64,000 bases of DNA from Geitlerinema sp. PCC 7407 (GCF_000317045.1 NC_019703.1:484501-548500), one strand, 5' to 3'. Positions 48,001 to 56,664 are shown, numbered from the stretch's first letter. Numbers and translations: made by a program. Notes: generated from the letters alone by a model not told the origin.

Positions 48001-51000
48001 TCGTCACGCGATCGGCCGTTGCCGTCGGCGCGTCGTTGACATCCGCGATCGTCACAAACACCGTCGCCGAAGACGTACCGCCGTCATTGTCAGCCACCGT
48101 GTAGGTGAAGCTATCAATGCCGTTCAGGCCGCCCGTGGGCGTATAAATCACCTGACCCGTCAGCGGACTCACCTGCACCGTACCCTTGCCAGGATTCACC
48201 GACACCACGACCGAGCCGCGGTTGAGGGTGCCGTCGACATCCGAGTCATTGGCCAAGACATTGACCGTGACCCGTTGATTTTCCTGGGTATTCGCCGTGT
48301 CGTTCGTCGCGAAGGGCAAGTCATTCACTTCCCCAATCGTGATCGTGACCGTGGCCGTCGCTGTGCCGCCCTGACCGTCATTCACGATGTAGGTGAAGCT
48401 ATCGAGGCCCACCGACGCCGTACCCGGGAAGTTGGTGGTGGGCGTGTAGGTGTAGGTTCCGTCGCCGTTATCGGACAGGGTGCCGTTGACCGGCGCCGTT
48501 GCGATGCCCGTCACCAGCAGCGTGCCGCCATCGGCATCGGAGTCATTGAGCAGCAGGTTCGCCGCATTGATCGTCAGCGGCGTATCTTCAGCCGTGCTGA
48601 GCTGGTCTGCCCCGGCGGTCGGCGCGTCGTTGACCTGACCCACCGTCACAAAGACGGTGCCCACACTCGTGCGGTTGGTCGAGTCGCGCAGCGTATAGGT
48701 GAAGCTGTCAATGCCGGACGGATTATTCGCAGGGAAGTTTGCCGGCGGGCGATAGACAAAGGTGTCGCCACTGCGCGTGATGGTGCCGCCGTTGGCCGAC
48801 GCGCTCTGGAAGCCGCTGATGCTGATCGAATCCCCATTGGGAATATCGACGTCTGTATCATTGGCCAGCAGCTGCGTGCCGGTCAGGGTTAGGCCGACAT
48901 CCTCTGCTGTAGAGAAGTTGTCGTTGCCCGCGATCGGCGCGTCATCGTTGCGCGAAGCCACCGTGACAAACACCGTCGCCGGATTCGAAACGCTGCCGTC
49001 ATCGTCCTGCACCGTGTAGGTGAAAGAATCCACCCCAAAGGTGTTGGAGTTGGGCGTGTAGAGAATGCTACCGCTCACCACAGAGACCGTGCCCCGCGTC
49101 GGGTTACCCACGACGGAGACCGTGGCCGGGTTGAGGGTGCCATCGAGATCGGTGTCATTTTGCAAGACATTGATCGACAGGCCGCCCGGCACATCCTCAA
49201 AGGTGGTGACGCTGTCATTGACCGCGATCGGGGCGTCATTGATGTCGGTAACCGTGACGAAGACCGTCGCCACGTTGGAAACCGAGCCCGAGTTGTCGCG
49301 CACCGTGTAGGTGAAGGAATCTACGCCCGAGAAGTTCGTGTTGGGGCGGTAGGTGACCTGGCCCGTGCTGCCGTTGAGGGAGACGCTGCCGTTGCCCGCC
49401 GCCTGGACAACCTGAATGCTGCCCGGGGCGATCGACCCGTCGATGTCGGAGTCGTTGGCGATTAGGTTGATGCTGGTGACGCCATCTTCAAAGACACCCG
49501 CCGTGTCATTGACTGCGATCGGAGCATCGTTGACCGGATTGACCGTCACAAAGACCGTCGCCGGATTCGAGACCGAGCCACTGCCATCAGCCACCGTGTA
49601 GGTGAAAGAATCCACGCCCGAGAAGTTGCTGTTGGGCGTGTAGAGAACCGTGCCCGCGCTGATGCTGGTGGCCCCTTGACCCGGACCCGTAACGACTACC
49701 AAGCTGGTTGGATTGAGCGTCCCGTCAATGTCTGAGTCATTGATCAAGACCGGAATCGCAATGCTGGTGTCTTCGTTCAGGCTAGCGGTGTCATTGGTAG
49801 CGATCGGCGGATCGTTGACATTGCTCACCGTCACAAACACGGTCGCCGTGTTCGAGAGGCCATTCTGGCGATCGCGCACCGTATAGGTGAAGCTATCGAC
49901 CCCCGAGAAGTCCGAGGTCGGACGGTACACCACCTGACCCAGGAAAGCGTCATAGGCCGCCGTTCCGCGAGCTGCCCCCGTCACGATGGTCACGCTGCCC
50001 GCATCCAGGGTGCCATCCACATCGCTGTCGTTGGCCAGCACATTGATGCTGATCGCCCGATCCTCTTGGGTGCTTGCCGTGTCATTGGTGGCGATCGGCG
50101 CATCGTTCACGCTGCTGATCGTCACAAACACCGTCGCCGGATTCGACACGCTGCCCGCGTCATCCGCCACCGTGTAAGTAAAGCTATCGACCCCAAAGAA
50201 ATTGCTGTTGGGCCGATAGAGGACGCGGCCATCAGCACCCACCGTGGCAGTACCATTGCCCGGACCCGTGCCGATGGCGACGCTGCCCGTTTCGAGGGTG
50301 CCGTCCGTATCGCTGTCATTGGCCAGCACCGAAATCAGGATGCTGGTGTCTTCGTTCGTCGAAACCCCGTCGTTGGTCGCGATCGGAATCGAATTGACAT
50401 TGTTGACCGTGACGAAGACCGTCCCCACATTGGAGCTGGCCCCTTCGTTGTCCTGCACGGTATAGGTAAAGCTATCCACCCCAACAAAATTGGATCTGGG
50501 GCGATAGCTGACATTACTGGTCAGCGGATCAATCGTGACCGTGCCACCCGAAGGTCCAGTCACGATCGACAGCGTGGCCGGGCGCAGATTCCCATCCACA
50601 TCCGAGTCATTCGCCAAAACATTCAGCGTAATGGGAATGTTCTTGTCCGTGGTTGACAGGTCATTGTTGGCAACCGGCGGGTCATTGACGTTGTTGACCG
50701 TCACAAAGACCGTCGCGACATTCGACAGGCTGCCGCCGCTGTCGCGCACCGTGTAGGTAAAGCTGTCAATGCCCGAGAAGCCTGCAACCGTCGGCGTATA
50801 GACCACCTCATCGGTTACCGGATTGAAGATGACGCTGCCGTTAGTTGGCTGACTGCCAATGACGAGAGTGTCGCGATCGATCGTGCCGTCAATGTCGCTG
50901 TCGTTTGCAAAGACACTGATTGTGACCGCTGCATCTTCGTTGGTCGTCGCAGTATCGTTTCCAGCGATCGGACGATCGTTGACTGAAACAACTGAGATGG

Positions 51001-53512
51001 TTACAACGGCCGTATCCGTCAGGCCCGTACCGTCGTTGATGGTGTAGGTAAAGCTATCGAGCCCATTAAAGTTTGCAGTGGGCGTGTAAGTATAGCTTGT
51101 GCCGTTGAAGACTAGGCGTCCCCGCGTGGGCTGCGTAAAGTCCTCCAGGAAAATCAGCGTTTCCGCGTCGCTATCGTTTGCCAGCAGGCTGTTGCGGCTA
51201 AAAGTCAGGACGCCGTCTTCTTGCACCGTCAGCCGGTCATCCCCAGCAATGGGTGCATCGTTGACGCCATCGACCGTGATGAAGACCGTTCCCGTTGCGT
51301 CGGCCGTCGCCGTGTCGTTGTCGGCAATAGTGTAGGTAAAGCTGTCAACGCCCGTGAAGTTCTGGCTAGGCGTATAGATGTACTGACTGCCGTTGAAAAC
51401 GAAGCTGCCGCCTCTACCAGTCGTGGACTGGAAGCTCGTGATTTGCAGCGCATCGCCGTCGGGGTCGGTGTCGTTGCCCAGCAGGCTGTTGCGGCTGAGG
51501 GTAATGGCGGTGTCTTCGACCGTGCTGAATCTGTCATTGACGGCGATCGGCGCGTCGGCCACCGGGCTGACGGTAACCACAACGGTGGCGCTAGCCGTTC
51601 CGCCGTCGCCATCGGCGACGGTGTAGGTGAAGCTGTCCCGACCAAAGAAGTTAGAGCGCGGGACGTAGGAGAACTGGCCGTTGCCGAGGTTCGTGATGGT
51701 GCCGCTGTTGAGGGGCGTGAAGCCAATGATGCTCAGGGAGGCGCCGCTCTCAAGGTCAGAGTCATTGGTGAGGACATTGAAGGTGATGCCTGCCGAGTCC
51801 TCTACCAAGGAAATCTGGTCATTGCCAGCAACGGGTAAGTCATTGACCGGGGTGACCGTCAGATTGACGGTAGCGGTAGCAGTGCCGCCATCGCTATCAG
51901 AGATGGTGTAGGTAAAGCTAACGGGGCCGCTAAAGTTGCTGCTCGGCCGATAAACGAACTGCCCACCGTTCTGGGTGAGGGTGCCGCTGGCGGGCGGAAT
52001 GGGGGTGAAGCCAATAACGTTGAGCGCATTGCCATCTTCAACATCGGTGTCGTTCGTGAGGACGTTGAAGGTGATACCTGCTGAGTCCTCACCGATCGTG
52101 AAAGCGTCGTTGCGGGCAATGGGCAGGTCGTTAACGTTGTTGACGGTGACAAAAACGGTGGTGGAGCTGGTGCCGCCCTCGTTGTCTTCGATGAAGTAGG
52201 TAAAACTATCAACGCCAGAGACGTTGGGGTTGGGCTGATAGGCAATTTGCCCGTTAGTGGCGTTGACGGTGGCGCTGCCGCGGGTGGGGTTGCTCAAAAG
52301 GGCAACCCGGTTGGGCACGATGGAGCCATCGGTGTCCGTGTCGTTGGCGAGGACGTTGATGGTGATCCGGGTGTCTTCGTTGGTCGAGACGCGATCGCTC
52401 ACTGCCACCGGAGAGTTGTTCACCAGGGTGACCGAGACCCGCACGGTGGCGCTAGCGGTGCCGCCGTTGCCGTCACTGACCCGATAGGTGAAGTTGTCGA
52501 TGCCGGAGAATCCGGAATTAGGCCGGTAGACGAACCCGTTGCCAACCCGCGTGATCGTGCCGCTGCTGGGGGGTGTGGTCCCCACAATGGTCAAGGGGTT
52601 GCCGTCAACGTCGGTGTCGTTGGCCAGCACGTTAGCAAGGGTGACGGCCCGATCTTCGAGGGTCGTGGCACCGTCAGCGCGGGCAATGGGTGCGTCATTG
52701 ACGGCCCGCACGGTGACGAACACTCGAGCAGTGCGGGTGCCGCCGAACCCGTCTCGCACGGTGTAGGTGAAGCTGTCTACGCCGTTGCGGTTGGTGGCAG
52801 GGTTGTAGGTGAAGCGGCCATTGCCATTGTTGACAACAGAGCCAAAGCTGCCTTGGGTGTTGCTAATGACGCTGAGTATGTCACTGTCGGGATCGCGATC
52901 GTTCGCTAGAACATTGGCGATGACGATGGAGGTGTCTTCGTTACCGGCGATCGCATCATTTGCCAGGACTGGCGCGCGGTTGATGCCCGAGCGACCCTCT
53001 GCTTGTCCTCGAATGATGAAGTGCTCAAAACCCGTCCGAAAGGCGCCAGCGTTAACGGCGTTGAGAACATCTGGGTTATGAACGAGGTAAAAGCCCTCGT
53101 TGAAGATGGTGCTGGGCATGCGCCGCTCAAACTGGCCCGCGAGGAAGAAGTGCTCGAAGCCGCTGGAGAAGGTGCCTGCGCGTACCGCATTCGCGATGTC
53201 AGTGTTGTTGGCGAGGTAGTAGCTCTCGCTGAACTGGGCAATGGGCGATCGCCCCTCAAACTGCCCCGCAACGATGTAGTGCTCGTAGGGGCTGCGAATG
53301 ACGTTTGGGAAGGCAGCCGCAATGTCTGGATTGCTCGAGAGATAGTAGGCGGTATTAAAGTAGGCGCTAGGGTTGCGCCCTTCAAATTGGCCAATTTCCT
53401 GGAAGTGAACAAACCCACTGGGGAACACCCCATTGGCAACCGCCGTGGCGACGTCAGGATTCGTCGCTAGGTAGTACCTTTCGTCGAACAAGGACTGGCG
53501 AGACAGACTCAT
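42050..53512 (-). CDS. Giant cadherin-like repeat protein (3820 aa) with higher-order repeats
   Basis: It has the same plan as its neighbour. Residues 7-177 hold four YYLxxNPDV repeats of 43, 42, 43 and 43 residues. I count 36 cadherin-like repeats (about 178-3665) with NVLANDSDVDGTL and SGVDSFTYTV cores, then a PPC-like end (about 3670-3820: NIDTRLFLFDSN, GTYIVGVGE, LYTLHIS). Within the array two kinds alternate: pairs with LLxNDxDxDG and runs of seven with INVLANDSDxDG. This nine-domain set recurs at about 2.64 kb. No Sec signal peptide is seen. The role is presumably a calcium-dependent surface or secreted adhesin. The frame is intact over 11.4 kb, which argues for selection. Confidence 0.92.
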   Translation of the reverse strand: MSLSRQSLFDERYYLATNPDVATAVANGVFPSGFVHFQEIGQFEGRNPSAYFNTAYYLSSNPDIAAAFPNVIRSPYEHYIVAGQFEGRSPIAQFSESYYLANNTDIANAVRAGTFSSGFEHFFLAGQFERRMPSTIFNEGFYLVHNPDVLNAVNAGAFRTGFEHFIIRGQAEGRSGINRAPVLANDAIAGNEDTSIVIANVLANDRDPDSDILSVISNTQGSFGSVVNNGNGRFTYNPATNRNGVDSFTYTVRDGFGGTRTARVFVTVRAVNDAPIARADGATTLEDRAVTLANVLANDTDVDGNPLTIVGTTPPSSGTITRVGNGFVYRPNSGFSGIDNFTYRVSDGNGGTASATVRVSVTLVNNSPVAVSDRVSTNEDTRITINVLANDTDTDGSIVPNRVALLSNPTRGSATVNATNGQIAYQPNPNVSGVDSFTYFIEDNEGGTSSTTVFVTVNNVNDLPIARNDAFTIGEDSAGITFNVLTNDTDVEDGNALNVIGFTPIPPASGTLTQNGGQFVYRPSSNFSGPVSFTYTISDSDGGTATATVNLTVTPVNDLPVAGNDQISLVEDSAGITFNVLTNDSDLESGASLSIIGFTPLNSGTITNLGNGQFSYVPRSNFFGRDSFTYTVADGDGGTASATVVVTVSPVADAPIAVNDRFSTVEDTAITLSRNSLLGNDTDPDGDALQITSFQSTTGRGGSFVFNGSQYIYTPSQNFTGVDSFTYTIADNDTATADATGTVFITVDGVNDAPIAGDDRLTVQEDGVLTFSRNSLLANDSDAETLIFLEDFTQPTRGRLVFNGTSYTYTPTANFNGLDSFTYTINDGTGLTDTAVVTISVVSVNDRPIAGNDTATTNEDAAVTISVFANDSDIDGTIDRDTLVIGSQPTNGSVIFNPVTDEVVYTPTVAGFSGIDSFTYTVRDSGGSLSNVATVFVTVNNVNDPPVANNDLSTTDKNIPITLNVLANDSDVDGNLRPATLSIVTGPSGGTVTIDPLTSNVSYRPRSNFVGVDSFTYTVQDNEGASSNVGTVFVTVNNVNSIPIATNDGVSTNEDTSILISVLANDSDTDGTLETGSVAIGTGPGNGTATVGADGRVLYRPNSNFFGVDSFTYTVADDAGSVSNPATVFVTISSVNDAPIATNDTASTQEDRAISINVLANDSDVDGTLDAGSVTIVTGAARGTAAYDAFLGQVVYRPTSDFSGVDSFTYTVRDRQNGLSNTATVFVTVSNVNDPPIATNDTASLNEDTSIAIPVLINDSDIDGTLNPTSLVVVTGPGQGATSISAGTVLYTPNSNFSGVDSFTYTVADGSGSVSNPATVFVTVNPVNDAPIAVNDTAGVFEDGVTSINLIANDSDIDGSIAPGSIQVVQAAGNGSVSLNGSTGQVTYRPNTNFSGVDSFTYTVRDNSGSVSNVATVFVTVTDINDAPIAVNDSVTTFEDVPGGLSINVLQNDTDLDGTLNPATVSVVGNPTRGTVSVVSGSILYTPNSNTFGVDSFTYTVQDDDGSVSNPATVFVTVASRNDDAPIAGNDNFSTAEDVGLTLTGTQLLANDTDVDIPNGDSISISGFQSASANGGTITRSGDTFVYRPPANFPANNPSGIDSFTYTLRDSTNRTSVGTVFVTVGQVNDAPTAGADQLSTAEDTPLTINAANLLLNDSDADGGTLLVTGIATAPVNGTLSDNGDGTYTYTPTTNFPGTASVGLDSFTYIVNDGQGGTATATVTITIGEVNDLPFATNDTANTQENQRVTVNVLANDSDVDGTLNRGSVVVSVNPGKGTVQVSPLTGQVIYTPTGGLNGIDSFTYTVADNDGGTSSATVFVTIADVNDAPTATADRVTILEDSAATINVLANDSDIDGTIDPGSIAIASQPGRGTAFFDPFTGQVIYRPASNFFGIDSFTYTVTDDDGTVSAPAVVTVSVTSVNDIPVAVNDQFSVVEDQVATLDILGNDTDVDGDLNETSVVFTAPPSSGTVTLDAFGQAVYTPTSNFAGVDSFTYTVTDNAGSVSNTATVFITVNDVNDAPIAGNDTASTQEDRAIAINVLANDSDVDGTLNRGSVAIVTGPANGSISINSTTGGILYTPNSNFSGTDTFTYVVSDQAGASSNVATVVVTVSDINDSPIATNDTASTNEDVALSINVLANDSDIDNSINPATVSIGSGPSNGSTSVNAAGQVIYTPGTNFSGVDSFTYTVRDASGSASNPATVFVTVAEVNDRPVLGNDGGSTQEETALSLNVLANDSDVDGTLNRGSVSIVSGPTDGSISIGADGVLVYTPNAEFPRTAASATDTFTYTVSDNNGATGLPATVIVTVGRVNDAPIAVSDRASTNEDTSLVISVLGNDTDVDGTLPIASLVSQASNGTVSFNGVQQAVYTPNSNFSGVDSFTYFAVDNNGASSNAATVFVTVNAVSNDPPIAANDQFTMVEDTLLTITGSQLLANDTDPDGEALSISGFQSTTSLGGTITRSGDSFVYRPTTNFPGTAASGVDSFTYTVQDPTGRSSTATAFVTVTQVNDAPVAVADRFSLAEDTTFNVLTTSLLSNDTDVDGTTRFFTGIVNGPTQGTLVDNGNGTYTYRPTTNFPGTAAFGLDSFTYSISDGAGGSSTGTVTLTIGQVNDAPIAGNDAASTSENTSILVNVLANDSDVDGSINPATVVVSGAPTKGTTQISPVTGQVIYTPTGGANGIDSFTYVVRDNAGLTSNTATVFITISDVNSPPLAVNDLRSVNEDTALSINVVANDTDTDGTVNPTSVAIASQPGNGTAFYDGFSGQVVYRPRSNFFGIDSFTYTVTDDDGAVSAPGVVFVTVNSVNDLPIAVNDSVSTLEDRIATISVLANDTDIDGNLNEASVTVTTGPSQGSATINGFGEVVYTPNSNFAGIDSFTYTVRDNAGSTSNAATVFITVGEVNDPPIATNDRFTITEESSTIFNVLANDSDIDGTLVRGSVSLVSGPTNGSATINAVTGGIQYTPNSNFSGFDTFTYVVSDNAGATSNVATVVVSITDVNDAPITVNDSASMVEDGVLSINVLANDSDVDGTLNPTSVTVASAPSNGSTTVNAAGQVIYRPNSNFFGVDSFTYTVRDDDGATSNPATVFVTVTNVNDGPVTGADNASTQEDTAVSINVLANDSDTDGSINTASLAIASNPGNGTVSISNGVVFYTPNANFPGTQGGFGLDSFTYTVADNSGATSAPTLVIVTVGQVNDAPIATNDTASLQEDGSVVINVLANDSDVDSQPAPGLNPNSVVVVSGPANGQVTGTGSLTYTPNSNFSGVDSFTYTVRDTDGATSNVATVFVTVGGVNDAPVATDDNFTIAEDATSVALNVLANDSDVDGNPLTVFSFAQPTNGQVSRDPVSQRLIYTPVSNFTGVDSFSYVISDGQGGTDTAIATITVTPVNDAPLAVDDQFSVDEDTALTGGNVLANDTDVDGNPIVVIGFDNVSSQGGTVSMNPDGTFTYTGASNFFGLDTFTYTITDGQGSSDTASVVVSVRSINDLPIAVNDAASTDEGIAITLDILGNDTDVDGGPLAVTSFVAGPTNGAVGVNGDGTVTYTPNPIFNGVDSFTYLVSDGNPGGTATATVFVTVNSVNSDPTALDDLFLVNSGSVTITDADLLLNDFDDDPTDVLTITNSFGGASNGSVTRSGNSFVYRPTPGFPPFTGNDSFTYTVTDGNGGTSTATVFLAVAQDVNSLFNTGDNPDILNATTVPHATINASGNGTFDYYSFTTTGGTITLDIDTGAASNIDTRLFLFDSNMQLITQNDTASIGLGAGGSNTTNDAFISRNLAAGTYIVGVGESASGVTTIDGLRGILSEDAPDPGDLYTLHISAPK
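43513..51433 (-). repeat. Nine-domain higher-order repeat, period about 2.64 kb
   Basis: Equivalent codons of the FQSTTG/FQSASA/FQSTTS/FAQPTN segment lie at 51433, 48811, 46165 and 43513, giving offsets of 2622, 2646 and 2652 bp. A second marker, GLDSFTY or GLDTFTY, lies at 51058, 48403, 45757 and 43138. All offsets are multiples of three and equal nine domains. Confidence 0.8.
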
Positions 53513-53800
53513 AAGAATGACCTAAGCGAAGACAACGCTCACACCAATAGATTGGACTGTACCGGCGATGGACGCATCACTAGATTGTCCTAAGAATTAT
53601 TTCAGAACCTAAGTGATTTCATGGAATTTCTAGGAATCAAACTAGAACTTTGTTTAACCCAAGCAGGCGATCGCGGTGAAGACCGCCGGGACGCATTCGA
53701 TCGTCTGCTCAAAAGAGCCGTTGACGCTATTGTGTTCTCAATTCTGGCGATTGCGTCCTAAGAATTATGTCAACCATCGAGGGCAAAAGGGAGGTGTGCT
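53513..53800. promoter_or_regulatory. Divergent spacer with a repeated 18-bp motif
   Basis: GTCCTAAGAATTATTTCA (53587-53604) and GTCCTAAGAATTATGTCA (53755-53772) differ at one base and lie 168 bp apart. Both are in the spacer between the giant gene (minus) and ftsX (plus). A further CCTAAG occurs at 53608-53613. An operator role is inferred. Confidence 0.5.
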
Positions 53801-54703
53801 GTGTTACAGCGTCTAACAAAATTGAATTATCTAATGCAAGAGACGCTGTTGGGACTGCGGCGTGGGGGCTGGATGAATTGGGCCGCCATTAGTACGGTGA
53901 CGGTCCTGCTGTTTTTGTTTGGGGTCAACCTTCAGGCCTCCTGGCAGCTAGAGCGCCTGCTAAACCAGTTTGGGAGCCAGCTAGAGGTGTCGGTGTACCT
54001 CCAGGAGGCGGCGGAGCCGACGGCGATCCAGGCGTCGGTGGCGGCTTTGCCAGAGGTGGCGTCGGTGGCGATCGTCCCTCGCGAGGAGGCTTGGGCCTCC
54101 CTGGTCAAGGATTTGGGCGTGGCAGACATTGCGGCGGCGACTGACCAGCTTAATGGCAATCCCCTGGTGGACGAGCTGCGGGTGCAGGTGCGAGAGGCGG
54201 AGGCTGTGGCGTCTCTGGCCCAGCGCCTCGAGAAACTGCCGGGGGTGGACACGGTCCAGTACCTGGCGGAGGCAGTGCAGCGCCTAGAGCAGCTCAATCG
54301 GGGATTTCGGTGGCTGAGTGTGTCGGTGACGACCCTGCTGACCCTGACGGCGATCGCCGTGATTACGACCACGATTCGCCTGATCGTGATGGCCCGTCGC
54401 CGCGAAATCGAGGTGATGCAGCTGGTGGGAGCGACCACGGGCTGGATTTATTTCCCGTTTATTTTGCAGGGCTTGGCCTTTGGCGTGGCGGGAGCGGCGA
54501 TCGCCTGGGGCCTGTTGGGGGCGGTGCAGCAGTTTTTGCGTAGTTTGCTCACCCAGCAGGCGGACTTTATCCAGTTCCTGGCCCAGGGGCTGGCGCTCAC
54601 GGCGGCCGAGCAAACCCTACTAACGCTGATTCTGCTTGGCTTTGGTGGGTCTGTTGGCCTGCTGGGGAGTTTGTTGGCAGTGCGGCGGTTTGCAGTGCGT
54701 TAG
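53801..54703 (+). CDS. ftsX: Cell-division ABC permease FtsX
   Basis: The 300-residue protein has a GTG start with GGAGGTG upstream. It has one N-terminal transmembrane helix (about 28-46), an extracytoplasmic domain (about 50-165, with QLEVSVYLQEAAEP and ELRVQVREAEAV), then three helices (about 170-195, 220-250, 270-295) with RREIEVMQLVGAT, the typical FtsX motif. FtsX pairs with the ATPase FtsE to control septal peptidoglycan hydrolases. No ftsE gene is next to it, as is common in cyanobacteria. Confidence 0.92.
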   Translation: MLQRLTKLNYLMQETLLGLRRGGWMNWAAISTVTVLLFLFGVNLQASWQLERLLNQFGSQLEVSVYLQEAAEPTAIQASVAALPEVASVAIVPREEAWASLVKDLGVADIAAATDQLNGNPLVDELRVQVREAEAVASLAQRLEKLPGVDTVQYLAEAVQRLEQLNRGFRWLSVSVTTLLTLTAIAVITTTIRLIVMARRREIEVMQLVGATTGWIYFPFILQGLAFGVAGAAIAWGLLGAVQQFLRSLLTQQADFIQFLAQGLALTAAEQTLLTLILLGFGGSVGLLGSLLAVRRFAVR

Positions 54704-54718
54704 CGGAGAAAAAAAGCA

Positions 54719-55564
54719 ATGAAATCACAGTGGGATGCACTGCTGGAAAATTTGGGCGCGTGGGAGGGCTCCTTTACGCGGCTCTCGCCCCAGGGAGAGG
54801 CGATCGCCGATATGCCCACCCAGGTCTCCCTTGAGGCCATCAACGATCGCCAAACCATTCGCCAGACGATCCGCCGATATGCCCCGGATGCCCAAGACCA
54901 AGTAACCCCGCAAGATCAGGTCCTAGAGTACAGCTCCCTGGGGCGGGGAGTGCTGCTGTTTGAGAATGGCGCGTTTTCCCAAGGCTCGACCCAGCTGGGG
55001 CCCTTCTCGGAATTTGGGGCGGAGTTTGGCTTCATTGCAGGCGATCGCCGTTTGCGCCTGGTGCCCCTCTACGATCGCCAAAGCCAGCTGTCTCAGATCA
55101 CCTTGATCCGGGAAAAGCGCTCAGGCACCGACGCGCCCGACCGGCCGCCGCTGACCCTGGAGGCCCTGCTCGGAACCTGGGAAGGAGAAGCGACGACCCT
55201 CTATCCCGACTGGCGATCGCCGGACAGCGCACCTACGCAGCTCACGCTGATCCAGTTGGCGGGCGATCGCCTCCAGCAAACCTTGACCTTTGGCGCTCCG
55301 CCGACTACCTTGACCTCCACCGCCGAGATTCGCGGCCAGAGCCTCCTGTTTAGCCAGGGCAGCCAATCGGTCCAGGTGCTCCTGCTGCCCGACGGGGCCT
55401 CAGTCACAGCTCCCACCCAGCTTCAGATGGGCAAGCCCTGCTTTCTCGAAGCGGGCTGGCTCCTCGCCCCCGACCTGCGCCAGCGCATGATCCGCGCCTA
55501 CGACGAAAAAGGCGGCTGGGCAAGCCTCACCCTCGTCACCGAGCGCAAAGTCGCTGAGCCCTGA
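54719..55564 (+). CDS. DUF3598 family protein
   Basis: The 281-residue protein looks like a tandem of two beta-barrel halves: LGAWEGSFTRLSPQG near the start and LLGTWEGEATTLYPDW at about residue 150. This two-part pattern belongs to the cyanobacterial and plastid DUF3598 proteins, which have a calycin-like fold. Function is unknown to me. It lies 15 bp after ftsX on the same strand and ends 12 bp before the convergent aat gene. Confidence 0.8.
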   Translation: MKSQWDALLENLGAWEGSFTRLSPQGEAIADMPTQVSLEAINDRQTIRQTIRRYAPDAQDQVTPQDQVLEYSSLGRGVLLFENGAFSQGSTQLGPFSEFGAEFGFIAGDRRLRLVPLYDRQSQLSQITLIREKRSGTDAPDRPPLTLEALLGTWEGEATTLYPDWRSPDSAPTQLTLIQLAGDRLQQTLTFGAPPTTLTSTAEIRGQSLLFSQGSQSVQVLLLPDGASVTAPTQLQMGKPCFLEAGWLLAPDLRQRMIRAYDEKGGWASLTLVTERKVAEP

Positions 55565-55576
55565 ATACTCCTGGCC

Positions 55577-56149
55577 TCAGCAGAATCGGCAGCGCTGTCT
55601 GATCCCTCGCTGTAGCAGGCGATCGTAGCCTCGGCTATCCACCACGTAGGCGCCAAAGCGCTCCAGGTGGGGGTTCATCATCTGGGCATCAAACACCTGG
55701 AATCCCCGCGATCGCAAATGCTCCACCAGCTTGACCATCGCCACCTTGGAGCCATCTGGAATCGCGTAAAACATCGACTCCCCAATAAACACCCCGCCTA
55801 GCGCAAGGCCCAAAACGCCCCCTGCCAGGCGATCGCCCTCCCACGTCTCGAAACTGTGGGCCCAGCCCGCCCGGTGAAGCTGGCCATAAATCTTCCGCAG
55901 CTCCGGCGAAATCCAGGTCGTCTCACGGTCCGCGCAGCCCGCCACCACTTGCTCAAAAGCTTGGTTGATCTCCACCCGAAATCGGCCGCTATTGAGCACC
56001 CGACGCAGCGATCGCGGGTAGCGAAACCGCTCATCCAGCGGAATCAGCGTCCGCTCGCGACTGCTGTACCAGCCCAAGCGCCGACCCGTCTCGTCGGCCA
56101 TCAAAAAATAGCCCTGAGCGTAGCCCGTCACAATCTGCTCAACGTCCAC
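55577..56149 (-). CDS. aat: Leucyl/phenylalanyl-tRNA-protein transferase
   Basis: I choose the GTG at 56149 because GGAGG lies eight bases upstream and the family start ([19 protein letters not shown]) begins there. The open frame extends 45 codons further without similarity. The 190-residue product has [50 protein letters not shown] and [16 protein letters not shown], which are Aat motifs. The enzyme adds Leu or Phe to proteins bearing N-terminal Arg or Lys, marking them for ClpS/ClpAP degradation. Confidence 0.92.
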   Translation of the reverse strand: MDVEQIVTGYAQGYFLMADETGRRLGWYSSRERTLIPLDERFRYPRSLRRVLNSGRFRVEINQAFEQVVAGCADRETTWISPELRKIYGQLHRAGWAHSFETWEGDRLAGGVLGLALGGVFIGESMFYAIPDGSKVAMVKLVEHLRSRGFQVFDAQMMNPHLERFGAYVVDSRGYDRLLQRGIRQRCRFC

Positions 56150-56334
56150 CGCAGACCTCCTGCTTGTCCCTCCGTCTGCCTGTCCAGCGCCAGAGGATTT
56201 GGGGAGAATAAGGCGCGATTGTATAGTGGGGGTACGTCCCCCGCCCCACAACATTGCCAGGGTGGCGTTCCGGCGACCCAGCATCTTTCCCGGACCGACC
56301 CCAGCGGCAAGCTTGGACTGAAGGAGAAAACACC

Positions 56335-56664
56335 ATGGCTGATGCGATTCCTCCCATCACCCTACCCCCATCGCAAAATCCCCAGCAAGAAGGGCAGTGG
56401 CTCCAGGCAGCCCTCCATCACTGGCTAGATTCAGAATTCTTGCCCGAAGGCATCAACGCCGACATCGCGACCCGAGCCGCTCAGGTCTACGTGCGACAGC
56501 GCATGGAGGGCGAAAACGACGTTGGTTCCCTCGTGATCGCCCTCGTGACCGAGATGCAGGCCTTTGATTTTTCTAAAAGTTTTTATAGTGAATTCGCAGT
56601 CGCTAACGCAGTAAGCGACCTGCTATTAGAGAGTTTGGGAGTCGATCGCTGCTGTGGTCAGTAG
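56335..56664 (+). CDS. Conserved hypothetical protein
   Basis: A 109-residue protein starting at the ATG at 56335, which is preceded by AAGGAGA. It has a Pro-rich start, [19 protein letters not shown], then [36 protein letters not shown] and [14 protein letters not shown], all helical. I do not recognise a named domain. It converges with rpsN, with a hairpin between them. Confidence 0.7.
   Translation: MADAIPPITLPPSQNPQQEGQWLQAALHHWLDSEFLPEGINADIATRAAQVYVRQRMEGENDVGSLVIALVTEMQAFDFSKSFYSEFAVANAVSDLLLESLGVDRCCGQ

Noticed and set aside
33570-53512. Regularly spaced repeats resembling a CRISPR or satellite array
   Set aside because: The period is about 285-294 bp, in frame, and it encodes recognisable cadherin-like domains, so these are protein repeats.
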